A DNA stretch of 12,167 nt from Candidatus Wirthbacteria bacterium CG2_30_54_11 (GTDB taxonomy: Bacteria > Patescibacteriota > CG2-30-54-11): assembly GCA_001873755.1 (NCBI GenBank), contig MNZT01000021.1, positions 1-12,167 of the forward strand, in the 5' to 3' direction. Below are positions 6,014-12,167 of the stretch, one piece after another. The position numbers and the translations under genes were made by a program. The number at the start of each line of letters is the position of its first letter. Within the stretch, counting starts at the first letter, position 1. The notes below the pieces were generated by a model, which made no database searches, had not been told where the DNA came from, and saw only the letters and a list, made by a program, of their open reading frames with translations.

Positions 6014-7930
6014 ATGTGCGGTATTGTCGGGTATATCGGTGAAAAACAGGCAGTCCCCATCCTCATGAAGGGGCTGGCCAAGCTGGAGTATCGAGGCTAT
6101 GACTCGGCCGGGATTGCAGTCATCTCTGACCGTGAAATCGCCATACACAAAACCACAGGCAAACTGGAAAATCTGGCCAGAAAGATAAAGGGAATGACCA
6201 TCCCCGGCACTATCGGCATCGGGCATACCAGATGGGCGACCCATGGGGGAGTGACCGACCTGAACGCTCATCCGCATGCTTCCTGCAAAAGGGATCTGGT
6301 GGTCATCCACAACGGGATCATCGAGAACTACCAAGAGCTCAAAGAAGACCTGCTGGCCAAGGGGCATGTATTCCAGTCAGAGACCGACACCGAGGTCATC
6401 GCTCACCTGATCGAGCAGGAGTTTGATACTCTCCCGACTCTTTCTACCGGGAACCCCCTCACCGAAGCGGTCAGACGGGCGCTCTCCCAGGTAGAAGGCG
6501 GCTATGCCATCGTGGTTCTTCATCGCAACCGCCCGGACACGATCGTCGCTGCCCGCATGCACAATCCGCTCATCATCGGCCTGGGCAAAGGGGAAAATCT
6601 CGTCGCCTCGGACATCCCTGCGCTCCTAGACTATACCAAAGTCGTCTGCGACCTCGAAAATGGCCAGATGGCCGAAATATCCAAAAATTCGGTTCGCATC
6701 TCCAACCTCCAGGGCAAAGAGCAGCCGCTGGTGACCAGGACCATCACCTGGGACGTGGCTCAGGCTGAAAAAGGGGGATACCCTCATTTCCTCATCAAAG
6801 AAATCCACGAAACACCAGCCGTCCTCCGCGATGTCCTGCGCAACAAAATTCGACGCGGCAGCATCAATCCTCAGCCGCTCGGGCTCGAAGGGCTTGATCT
6901 CCGGAAGATCAACAAGATCACGCTGCTGGGGTGCGGGTCAGCCGCCTATGCCTGCCTGTACGGAAAGTATCTTTTGGAAAAATGGACCCGGATCACGACC
7001 GAGGTCCAGGTAGGCTCCGAATTCCGCTACCATCAGCCGATCATCGATGGATCGACGCTCGTGATAGCGCTCAGCCAGTCAGGCGAGACTGCAGACACCC
7101 TGGCCAGCATAGAATTAGCGAAAAAAGCCAAACCAATGCGCACCATCGGCGTCATCAATGCCATCGGCAGTTCCATGACCCGTCAGGTCGATCAGGTCTG
7201 CCTCCTGCAGGCAGGCCCCGAGATCTCGGTCGCCTCGACCAAGGCGTTCAGCTCCATGATCGTCAGCCTGGCCCTCATGGCGCTCCATATCGGAAAAGTT
7301 AGGGGAGTCCAGACGGATGACTCCTTCCTCTCCGAGATCAACCGCCTGCCCGAGCTGACTTCAAAAGTCCTGGAACAGGAGCACGAGATCGCACGGATCG
7401 CGACCTACTACATTCACCACCAGGATGCCTACTACATCGGCCGTGATGTGAACTATCCCAGTGCACTGGAAGGCTCCCAGAAACTGAAGGAGCTGTCCTA
7501 CATCCACGCTGAAGCCTATCCGGCAGGAGAGCTCAAGCACGGCCCCAATGCGGTCATCTACGATCATTTTCCCATCATCTGCCTCGTGCCCGAGGGACAC
7601 GTATACAAGAAAATGATCAGCAACATTCAGGAAATGAAAGCACGCAAGGCTTCGATACTGAGCTTCGCGACCGAGGGCGATACCCGCATTGCAGCGCACT
7701 CAGATCATGTCGTCTTTCTGCCCAGGACTTCAGAAGAGATATCCGTCATGGTCAATACCCTGGCCATGCAGCTGTTCGCCTATTACGTCACACTCTACAA
7801 AGGCTACAGCATCGATCAGCCCCGCAGTCTGCAAAAATATTTCCCCAAACCCGGAGAGATCACTGCCCCGCCCAAAAGCATTGATATCGACAAACCAAGA
7901 AATCTGGCGAAATCAGTGACCGTGGAATAA
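6014..7930 (+). CDS. glmS: Glutamine--fructose-6-phosphate aminotransferase (isomerizing)
   Basis: This enzyme makes glucosamine-6-phosphate from fructose-6-phosphate and glutamine, the first step toward UDP-GlcNAc for peptidoglycan. The start at 6014 is set by MCGIVGYIG: C2 must become the N-terminal nucleophile after methionine removal. The upstream in-frame extension to 5837 is therefore non-coding. The glutaminase domain covers about 1-240, with TRWATHGG (72-79) and HNGIIEN (99-105). Two SIS sugar-isomerase domains follow, with SQSGET (354-359), VASTKAF (406-412) and ELSYIHAEAYPAGELKHG (493-510). At 638 residues it is longer than the usual ~609. Much of the excess is at the C-terminus: DQPRSLQK (601-608) is followed 25 residues later by DKPRNLAK (626-633) and the canonical SVTVE end, which looks like a duplicated tail. 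AAAGGG (6002-6007) is the likely ribosome-binding site. metK follows after 31 bases. Confidence 0.97.
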   Translation: MCGIVGYIGEKQAVPILMKGLAKLEYRGYDSAGIAVISDREIAIHKTTGKLENLARKIKGMTIPGTIGIGHTRWATHGGVTDLNAHPHASCKRDLVVIHNGIIENYQELKEDLLAKGHVFQSETDTEVIAHLIEQEFDTLPTLSTGNPLTEAVRRALSQVEGGYAIVVLHRNRPDTIVAARMHNPLIIGLGKGENLVASDIPALLDYTKVVCDLENGQMAEISKNSVRISNLQGKEQPLVTRTITWDVAQAEKGGYPHFLIKEIHETPAVLRDVLRNKIRRGSINPQPLGLEGLDLRKINKITLLGCGSAAYACLYGKYLLEKWTRITTEVQVGSEFRYHQPIIDGSTLVIALSQSGETADTLASIELAKKAKPMRTIGVINAIGSSMTRQVDQVCLLQAGPEISVASTKAFSSMIVSLALMALHIGKVRGVQTDDSFLSEINRLPELTSKVLEQEHEIARIATYYIHHQDAYYIGRDVNYPSALEGSQKLKELSYIHAEAYPAGELKHGPNAVIYDHFPIICLVPEGHVYKKMISNIQEMKARKASILSFATEGDTRIAAHSDHVVFLPRTSEEISVMVNTLAMQLFAYYVTLYKGYSIDQPRSLQKYFPKPGEITAPPKSIDIDKPRNLAKSVTVE

Positions 7931-7961
7931 CCACTTATCAAGAGAGATTGAGGGAGAGGAT

Positions 7962-9083
7962 ATGAACTACGATCTGTTTGCCTCAGAATCAGTGGCTGCC
8001 GGACACCCTGACAAGATCTGCGATCAGATTTCTGACGCCGTCGTAGACGCGGTACTGACCCGGGACTCAATGGGCAGAGTTGGCGTGGAATGCCTGGCTG
8101 CCCACGAGCATCTGACCATGGCAGGGGAGGTGACCACCAGGGCTGAAGTGGACTTCAGCGCCATAGCCCGCGGGGTCATCGCCGATCTCGGATACACACA
8201 TCCTGAATACCATTTCACTGACCGCTCTCCGATATCGGTTCAGATCCATCAGCAGTCACCTGATATTTCCTGCGGGGTCGACAGTGGGGGAGCCGGCGAC
8301 CAGGGGATGATGTTCGGCTATGCCTGCAATGAAACCCCGCAGCTGATGCCCATGCCCATCACGCTTTCCCATGCACTGGTCCGGGGCATGGATACCGCGA
8401 GAAATGAAAAGACCATCGATTGCCTGAGACCGGATGGCAAAAGTGAAGTCGTAGTACTCTACGAGAACGGGAGACCGGTCGCGGTCGAACGGGTCATTCT
8501 CGCCGTCCCGCACAAACCGTCCACCAGCCGGTCAGAGCTGAGAGAAGCGCTCTTCGAACAAGTGGTCAAACGCGTGATGGCAGAGTATCAATTTGATGTA
8601 TCCATGGACAACCTGGTGGTCAACGGCACCGGAGTATGGAACATCGGCGGTCCTTCGTCTGACAGCGGCCTGACGGGACGCAAGATCATCGTTGATACCT
8701 ATGGAGGCATGGGCCGCCACGGCGGAGGCTGTTTTTCCGGCAAAGACCCGACCAAGGTCGACCGCAGTGCCGCCTATGCGGCCAGATTTATTGCCAAAAA
8801 CATCGTCGCGCATGGTCTGGCCGACCGCTGTGAAGTCTCGGTCGTCTATGTGATCGGCCACCGCTATCCCGTGGCCAGGGCTATCGATACGTTCGGCACT
8901 GCCAAAGCGGACAAGGAGCAGATCGAGGCATTCGCCTGGGACCTCCTTGACCTTTCGGTCAAAGGCATTATCGATGGATTATCGCTGACGAAGCCTATCT
9001 ACCGCAGCACTGCCGCCTACGGCCATTTTGGACGTCCGGAATTCCCCTGGGAACGAGTAGTGGGTGAGACGTCTGATGGCTAG
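7962..9083 (+). CDS. metK: S-adenosylmethionine synthase (methionine adenosyltransferase)
   Basis: A 373-residue enzyme that forms S-adenosylmethionine from ATP and methionine. The N-terminal GHPDK (14-18) carries the catalytic histidine and a metal-binding aspartate. QQSPDISCGV (97-106) is the methionine/lid region, GAGDQGMMFGYA (110-121) matches the first family signature, and GGGCFSGKDPTKVDRSAAYAAR (254-275) the second, with C where A is usual. LTGRKIIVDTYGG (237-249) and TAAYGHFGR (350-358) are also canonical. The segment NGTGVWNIGGPSSDSG (221-236) departs from the usual NPTGRFVIGGP(x)GD(x)G pattern. The C-terminus is slightly short. The start has GGGAGAGGA at 7952-7960. The 31-base gap after glmS has no terminator, so the two are probably co-transcribed. 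A convergent minus-strand gene follows. Confidence 0.96.
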   Translation: MNYDLFASESVAAGHPDKICDQISDAVVDAVLTRDSMGRVGVECLAAHEHLTMAGEVTTRAEVDFSAIARGVIADLGYTHPEYHFTDRSPISVQIHQQSPDISCGVDSGGAGDQGMMFGYACNETPQLMPMPITLSHALVRGMDTARNEKTIDCLRPDGKSEVVVLYENGRPVAVERVILAVPHKPSTSRSELREALFEQVVKRVMAEYQFDVSMDNLVVNGTGVWNIGGPSSDSGLTGRKIIVDTYGGMGRHGGGCFSGKDPTKVDRSAAYAARFIAKNIVAHGLADRCEVSVVYVIGHRYPVARAIDTFGTAKADKEQIEAFAWDLLDLSVKGIIDGLSLTKPIYRSTAAYGHFGRPEFPWERVVGETSDG

Positions 9084-9091
9084 ACGATCCG

Positions 9092-9133
9092 AACGAACGA
9101 ATGTCGCACATTTATACTTTTACGACGTTCGTT
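9092..9133. repeat. Nested inverted repeat between convergent genes
   Basis: AACGAACG (9092-9099) and CGTTCGTT (9126-9133) form a perfect 8-bp outer stem. Inside it AATGT (9100-9104) and ACATT (9108-9112) form a 5-bp stem with a CGC loop. It lies in the 55-base gap between the stops of metK and the minus-strand gene. Neither strand shows a T-tract after the stem, so it is not a typical intrinsic terminator, though its position suggests a 3'-end role for one or both messages. Confidence 0.5.
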
Positions 9134-9138
9134 GATAA

Positions 9139-9441
9139 TTATGAATCCGATGCGATGTGCGAATACTGGACGCCCTGCATCGCTTTCTTTAATTCCAGAT
9201 CGGTAGTCATCCGTTCCAGCATCTTGGCGAACGATTTGATCGCGCTGATCGACATGGCGATGCGGGTATGCATATGGACTTCGCTCGCATTGGCAGGATT
9301 TTCCAGACCGAATGAAAAAACGACCGCGTCAGCAGACGCATTGGCCAGGATGCGGGTCGCAAACCTGGGCGGCTCTGAAGTCAGGACAAAATTCTGCTTT
9401 TTTGAAGGTTCTGCTGCCGGCTTTTTGTCAATCTCACTCAT
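9139..9441 (-). CDS. DUF3467-like small protein
   Basis: A 100-residue soluble protein. After a polar N-terminus (about 1-16), the pattern of a strand pair (FATRILANASADAVVFSFG, 27-45) followed by ARI-type basic strand and helix (VHMHTRIAMSISAIKSFAKMLERMTTDLE, 55-83) fits what I recall of DUF3467 proteins, whose function is not established. The match rests on pattern, not on an alignment. AAGGA on the minus strand, seven bases before the ATG, supports the start. It converges on metK and is followed upstream on the same strand by the WPDSCLG protein gene, 156 bases away. A longer plus-strand open frame overlapping it (9101-9457) lacks family resemblance and is treated as a shadow. Confidence 0.65.
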   Translation of the reverse strand: MSEIDKKPAAEPSKKQNFVLTSEPPRFATRILANASADAVVFSFGLENPANASEVHMHTRIAMSISAIKSFAKMLERMTTDLELKKAMQGVQYSHIASDS

Positions 9442-9484
9442 GAGGAGTCCTTGTTAATGAAAAATCGAGAAACTAGCAGTCCAC

Positions 9485-9514
9485 AATGGCTTTAAAACGC
9501 CATTTTGAGCGTTT
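9485..9514. repeat. Overlapping, mutually exclusive hairpins between two minus-strand genes
   Basis: In the 156-base gap 9442-9597, AATGGC (9485-9490) can pair with GCCATT (9499-9504), while AAACGC (9495-9500) can pair with GCGTTT (9509-9514). They share bases 9499-9500, so only one full stem can form. On the minus strand the second stem ends in GCGTTTT and might be a weak terminator for the gene ending at 9598. Nothing else is seen in this gap. Confidence 0.35.
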
Positions 9515-9597
9515 ACGCACTATAGAGCTCCAGGATGGGTTTTCGAAGCTGCAGCCGTATGGTTGGGTCATTTAGAAGCATCACTTTTTGTCCAAAT

Positions 9598-9999
9598 TTA
9601 TACTTTCCTTTCAAATGCGCCTTTCTGGTCTCCATGGAACTCATACGAACTGCCGTTCGCTTTCAGGATGATCTTGTACCCGGGGGTCACCACGCTCGTG
9701 CAGCTGCGGTCGGTCCGCACGATGCCGAGGCAGCTGTCCGGCCAGAGGATGAATTCTGCTTTCTCGACCGAGATCTGGTCAGCGCTGACTTTCAGCTCAT
9801 CAGAGAGAGCGGCTTTCAGACTGTTCACGAATGGAGTCACTGCTTCGGGGATGGAAACCGGAGCCGTCTGCACTGAAAAATTGGTGGTTATTTCGCGATA
9901 CCAGTCTTCCACCGAGCAACGGCTCAGAAAAAAAGCCACCGCAGCCAGCGACACGATGATCCAGAAGATTATCCGTTTGAACCAGCGGATGATGAACAC
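9598..9999 (-). CDS. Small membrane-anchored exported protein with WPDSCLG motif
   Basis: A 133-residue protein. An N-terminal basic stretch and one membrane helix (about 9-27) anchor it, with the rest outside the cytoplasm. After a helical segment (about 50-78) comes the compact domain with WPDSCLG (86-92), a second cysteine C100, PGYKIILKANG (106-116) and YEFHGDQKG (119-127). I recall similar W-P-x-x-C-L-G / C / PGY / Y-x-H-x-D patterns in uncharacterised exported proteins of several phyla, but I cannot name the family. C90 and C100 could form a disulphide. The start codon is GTG (bases 9999-9997), chosen because AAAGGA sits eight bases upstream and the membrane helix begins soon after. It is transcribed divergently from the CYTH gene. 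Confidence 0.72.
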   Translation of the reverse strand: MFIIRWFKRIIFWIIVSLAAVAFFLSRCSVEDWYREITTNFSVQTAPVSIPEAVTPFVNSLKAALSDELKVSADQISVEKAEFILWPDSCLGIVRTDRSCTSVVTPGYKIILKANGSSYEFHGDQKGAFERKV

Positions 10000-10030
10000 G
10001 ACAGTTTTCCTTTCACTGCAACACTTTTAA

Positions 10031-10099
10031 CGGGACACTCTCATTTCAGATGGCTCTCTGATCCATACAAAGGGCATTGTAGCAGAGAGGGCAGTCCCG
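10031..10099. repeat. Inverted repeats in the divergent intergenic region
   Basis: CGGGAC (10031-10036) pairs with GTCCCG (10094-10099), continued by CTCTC (10038-10042) with GAGAG (10085-10089). Alternatively CTCTCTG (10054-10060) pairs with CAGAGAG (10083-10089). The heptamer CACTCTC occurs at 10036-10042 and again at 10106-10112. The region separates two divergent genes and overlaps possible promoters on both strands, so an operator is conceivable. Confidence 0.45.
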
Positions 10100-10104
10100 A
10101 TAAA
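10076..10104 (-). promoter_or_regulatory. Possible promoter for the minus-strand exported protein gene
   Basis: On the minus strand, TTTATC (10104-10099) and TACAAT (10081-10076, five of six matches) are separated by exactly 17 bases. Transcription would begin near 10069, about 70 bases before the GTG at 9999. The -35 is weak. Confidence 0.35.
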
Positions 10105-10118
10105 GCACTCTCCCCTAT

Positions 10119-10148
10119 TTGCGTATGGATGGAGACTCTCTATATAAT
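10119..10148 (+). promoter_or_regulatory. Probable promoter for the CYTH-domain gene
   Basis: A perfect TATAAT (10143-10148) with a partial -35, TTGCGT (10119-10124), 18 bases upstream. Transcription would begin near 10155. This falls after the ATG codons at 10129 and 10153, and so argues for translation from the ATG at 10180. Confidence 0.5.
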
Positions 10149-10179
10149 AGATATGGAAGTTACTGAACAGAAAAGAAAA

Positions 10180-10806
10180 ATGCACGCCCAGAAAAAATTT
10201 CACATAACCAACGAAAAGATGGACAGGATCGCTTCTCACCTGCGGGGCAAAGGCGGTCACTTCAAACGGTCAACCGTCACCAGGGACCTGATATTCCTGC
10301 CGGACAGCCGTGCCTACCTAGATTCCTTCATTTCCCGTTTTTCGCTCATGAACGTGCCCAAAGGTCTGTTCCTCAGGGTCAGAGAAGAAAATGATCTCAC
10401 CACCGCAGGAAAAAACACCCAGGATGTCGGCCTCCTGGCCTTTCGCAGCGAAGACGGGCTCATGATCGACGACCATATCCACATCGGACTGGATTATACG
10501 AGGCACAGCCTCACAGAGCTCCTGCATTTCTTCCAGCTGCTGGGAATCGACAAAGTGCTGGAAGTCACCAAGAAGAGAGATGAGTATGAGATCACCAGCT
10601 CGAAACGGTCCATGATTGTGACACTGGACCAGATAGAGAGCCTCGATTCCCCCTATCTGGAACTGCACGCATTCATAGAAAAAAACGAGCTGCCGCAACT
10701 CAGAGAAGAATTCGACACCCTGGCCCGCAGACTGCTCCTGGTCCATGAAACGACAGTATCCTCGACCTATGCCCAGCTCCTGCTGCAGCAGAAACAGACC
10801 TTGTGA
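10180..10806 (+). CDS. Degenerate CYTH-domain protein
   Basis: A 208-residue protein from the ATG at 10180. In-frame ATGs at 10153 and 10129 would add 9 or 26 residues, but a TATAAT at 10143-10148 makes them doubtful, and CYTH proteins usually begin a few residues before the first motif. No start has a strong ribosome-binding site. CYTH features: an opening strand (AQKKFHI, 3-9), FLRVREEND (64-72), KKRDEYEI (131-138), VTLDQIESLD (147-156) and YLELHAFIE (159-167). CYTH enzymes act on triphosphates (thiamine triphosphatase, class IV adenylate cyclase, tripolyphosphatase) using an ExExK motif in the first strand. Here the aligned residues read H2-x-Q4-x-K6, so both acidic metal ligands appear to be missing, and the later E-x-E reads E-L-H. 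It may bind a polyphosphate ligand without hydrolysing it. The assignment is by motif pattern only. Confidence 0.72.
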   Translation: MHAQKKFHITNEKMDRIASHLRGKGGHFKRSTVTRDLIFLPDSRAYLDSFISRFSLMNVPKGLFLRVREENDLTTAGKNTQDVGLLAFRSEDGLMIDDHIHIGLDYTRHSLTELLHFFQLLGIDKVLEVTKKRDEYEITSSKRSMIVTLDQIESLDSPYLELHAFIEKNELPQLREEFDTLARRLLLVHETTVSSTYAQLLLQQKQTL

Positions 10807-10807
10807 A

Positions 10808-10837
10808 TTGACACCCGGGGCCTGGATTCATTACACT
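10808..10837 (+). promoter_or_regulatory. Putative promoter for the lipoprotein gene
   Basis: A perfect TTGACA (10808-10813) is followed after 18 bases by TACACT (10832-10837, four of six matches). Transcription would begin near 10844, about 30 bases before the ATG at 10874. It starts just after the stop codon of the CYTH gene, so the lipoprotein can be expressed independently. Confidence 0.5.
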
Positions 10838-10873
10838 CCCCATGGAAGCAATATTTTGAACCTAAGGAATCGT

Positions 10874-11545
10874 ATGAAAAAAATCTCCCTGATCTCCATC
10901 TGCTGCCTCACCGTGTTGCTCCTCAGTTCTTGCAGCTTTGCCATGAAGGGCAAAGTTACTGACATCGTCTCAGGCCAGCCGGTAGGAAGCGCCACTATCA
11001 CGATCGATCTGGGCAATGGTAAAACCCGCGAAGCCAAAAGCAACGACCAGGGCAGCTATCGCATCAAGAAAGACAATGCTGACCAGCAGATCACCTATAC
11101 AGCCGATGGATACGATAGCTTCACCCTGATTTCCAAGTCAGACAAATCCAGAGATGTGTATCTGGTCCCGACCGCAGAGGAAACTGCCCGGCGCATCACA
11201 CAAGCGATGCTGGATAAAAACTATGAAACCGCCTACGCCTACCTGCATCCCTTTGACCAGGGGTTTTTCACTCTCGATCAATTCAAAGAGATCCAGAGCG
11301 ACTTCGAAAATTACCTGAGCCTGGTCAAGGAATTCCGCGTAGCCGAGACCAAAGACGTCGAGAGTTTCCGGGACAATATCCTGCAGAAGACTTTTACCGG
11401 GACCAAGGCCGTGACCGTGGTGCTGGTGATCGAGAATGGCGACATCAAGCAGGAGAACACCTGGGATATCAATCTCATGCGGATGACGGACGAGAACAAC
11501 AAGGAATTCTGGCACTGGATCTTCAACCGGACCAGCAACTCCTAG
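10874..11545 (+). CDS. Lipoprotein with carboxypeptidase-regulatory-like domain
   Basis: A 223-residue exported lipoprotein. The signal peptide ends in a lipobox, LSSC (17-20), so C20 should be lipidated. Residues about 24-98 (KGKVTDIVSGQPVGSATITI, then NDQGSYRI and TADGYDSF) have the pattern of the CarboxypepD_reg/transthyretin-like beta-sandwich, common in envelope proteins. Residues about 102-220 form a second alpha/beta domain (ITQAMLDKNYETAYAYLHP, then VVLVIENGDIKQENTWDINLMRM, then FWHWIFNR) that resembles NTF2-like/DUF4878 folds, a tentative assignment. The start was taken at 10874 rather than the open-frame ATG at 10745, because AAGGAA (10864-10869) and the signal peptide fit it. It should sit at the outer face of the cell membrane. 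No catalytic residues are evident. Confidence 0.82.
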   Translation: MKKISLISICCLTVLLLSSCSFAMKGKVTDIVSGQPVGSATITIDLGNGKTREAKSNDQGSYRIKKDNADQQITYTADGYDSFTLISKSDKSRDVYLVPTAEETARRITQAMLDKNYETAYAYLHPFDQGFFTLDQFKEIQSDFENYLSLVKEFRVAETKDVESFRDNILQKTFTGTKAVTVVLVIENGDIKQENTWDINLMRMTDENNKEFWHWIFNRTSNS

Positions 11546-11587
11546 CACTCCCCTTTTTAGAGTTGAAATGAATTTCTGTATATACCC

Positions 11588-11616
11588 TAGACAAGAGCAA
11601 AAAAAAACATTATAAT
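11588..11616 (+). promoter_or_regulatory. Strong sigma70-type promoter with an A9 spacer tract
   Basis: TAGACA (11588-11593, five of six matches) and a perfect TATAAT (11611-11616) are separated by exactly 17 bases, the optimum. The spacer contains nine consecutive A residues (11599-11607). Transcription would start near 11623, leaving a leader of about 75 bases. The surrounding 152-base gap (11546-11697) is A/T-rich compared with the genes and holds no other feature I can support. Confidence 0.75.
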
Positions 11617-11697
11617 AAAGTGATTTCGAGTGTTTACTATTTACATATATCCATAGATTCATTTTCGGGACAAAAACAAAAAAAGGGAGGTTCAGCC

Positions 11698-12167
11698 ATG
11701 AAGACCAGTATCAGAAAACGTATCTCAGGATTGCTCGCCACCTTGATGATGTTGGCGCTCCTGCCACATGCACCTGCCGCCTATGCGCTGCAGTACCAGT
11801 TCAATGACGCCAGCTGGATGCTCAGTGATTCCAATCCGGCGGTGGTATCAAACTGGACGCTGACGTTCACGACCGTACAGGTGATTCCGGTCAGTGGCAA
11901 AATAGTCATCACGCCGGAAGCGACTGAATTCTCTATCGCCGGGTCGATGGACTATGCTGACCTCGACTTGACCCTGGCCGCTGCAGAGATCACGCTGGCA
12001 GCGACAGCCGGCACCGGCACTGGAACCGCTTGGGGCGTGGCCGTAACGACCGGGACTAGCGGCAGCATCACCCTCACGAATAATGATACAGATGTCGTCT
12101 CAGCAGGTACTGTCGTCGAAATCGAGATCGGCACCAATGCCACCGACGGTGTGAACCAGATCACTAA
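11698..12167 (+). CDS. Secreted surface protein, N-terminal part (3' end outside window)
   Basis: The frame is open from the ATG at 11698 to the window edge (156 codons seen). A Sec signal peptide is clear: basic KTSIRKR, a hydrophobic core (about 11-22) and a cleavage site after AYA (28-30). The mature part is rich in T, A, G, V and N, almost free of cysteine, and alternates in a way typical of beta-sandwich domains (for example TLTFTTVQVIPVSGKIVITP and AEITLAATAGTGTGTAWGVAVTT). Such sequence is common in adhesins, S-layer-like and other cell-surface proteins, but I cannot name a family. GGGAGG (11685-11690), seven bases upstream, supports the start, and a near-consensus promoter precedes it, suggesting high expression. 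A minus-strand open frame inside it (11952-12164) is a low-complexity shadow. Confidence 0.8.
   Translation, partial: MKTSIRKRISGLLATLMMLALLPHAPAAYALQYQFNDASWMLSDSNPAVVSNWTLTFTTVQVIPVSGKIVITPEATEFSIAGSMDYADLDLTLAAAEITLAATAGTGTGTAWGVAVTTGTSGSITLTNNDTDVVSAGTVVEIEIGTNATDGVNQIT

Noticed and set aside
9101..9457. 118-residue plus-strand open frame over the DUF3467-like gene
   Set aside because: It has no ribosome-binding site or family resemblance, while the minus-strand frame has both.
9519..9547. Minus-strand promoter TTCGAA-17-TATAGT for the DUF3467-like gene
   Set aside because: The -10 is reasonable but the -35 matches only three positions; not strong enough to list as a feature.
10745..10873. 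Longer lipoprotein reading from the ATG at 10745
   Set aside because: It overlaps the CYTH gene, would bury the signal peptide internally, and has no ribosome-binding site; the ATG at 10874 has one.
11952..12164. Minus-strand 70-residue open frame inside the surface protein
   Set aside because: Valine/alanine/proline low-complexity mirror of the threonine/glycine-rich plus-strand gene.

Overview
The window is a bacterial chromosome segment of about 53% G+C by eye, read with the standard code (TGA is used as a stop, e.g. at the ends of minE and of the zinc-ribbon gene). Most of it is housekeeping sequence. The lineage is not settled. Small exported proteins, a zinc-ribbon membrane protein beside gyrase, MinD/MinE with no MinC, and a Sec-exported surface protein would suit a candidate-phylum bacterium (Patescibacteria/Peregrinibacteria-like), but that is an inference from general resemblance. 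No plasmid, phage, insertion-sequence or CRISPR signature was seen, and no tRNA or rRNA.

Layout: (1) 3-1787, the 3' part of gyrA. (2) 1857-4122, a tight four-gene operon: a membrane zinc-ribbon protein, a three-helix membrane protein, minD and minE, probably read from a promoter at 1798-1826 and closed by a hairpin terminator at 4148-4181. (3) 4198-5717, two HAD phosphatases two bases apart. (4) 5718-6013, a non-coding, strongly structured leader just before glmS. (5) 6014-9083, glmS and metK, 31 bases apart. (6) 9139-9999, two minus-strand genes: a DUF3467-like protein and a small membrane-anchored protein with a WPDSCLG motif. (7) 10180-11545, a degenerate CYTH-domain protein and a lipoprotein. 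(8) 11698 to the end, the 5' part of an exported surface protein behind a near-consensus promoter.

Functionally, the first half joins DNA topology (gyrase) to division-site placement (MinD ATPase and its activator MinE). The middle makes glucosamine-6-phosphate for cell-envelope sugars and S-adenosylmethionine for methylation; the HAD phosphatases upstream probably act on small phosphorylated metabolites. The right-hand third is envelope and accessory in character.

The points most worth a second look are: the unexplained structured RNA before glmS, which does not show the glmS-ribozyme consensus; a duplicated C-terminal tail in GlmS carrying a second candidate for the sugar-site lysine; MinE with a histone-H1-like lysine/alanine tail; a CYTH protein lacking its two motif glutamates; and an A9 tract in the promoter spacer of the surface-protein gene, a possible phase-variation site.
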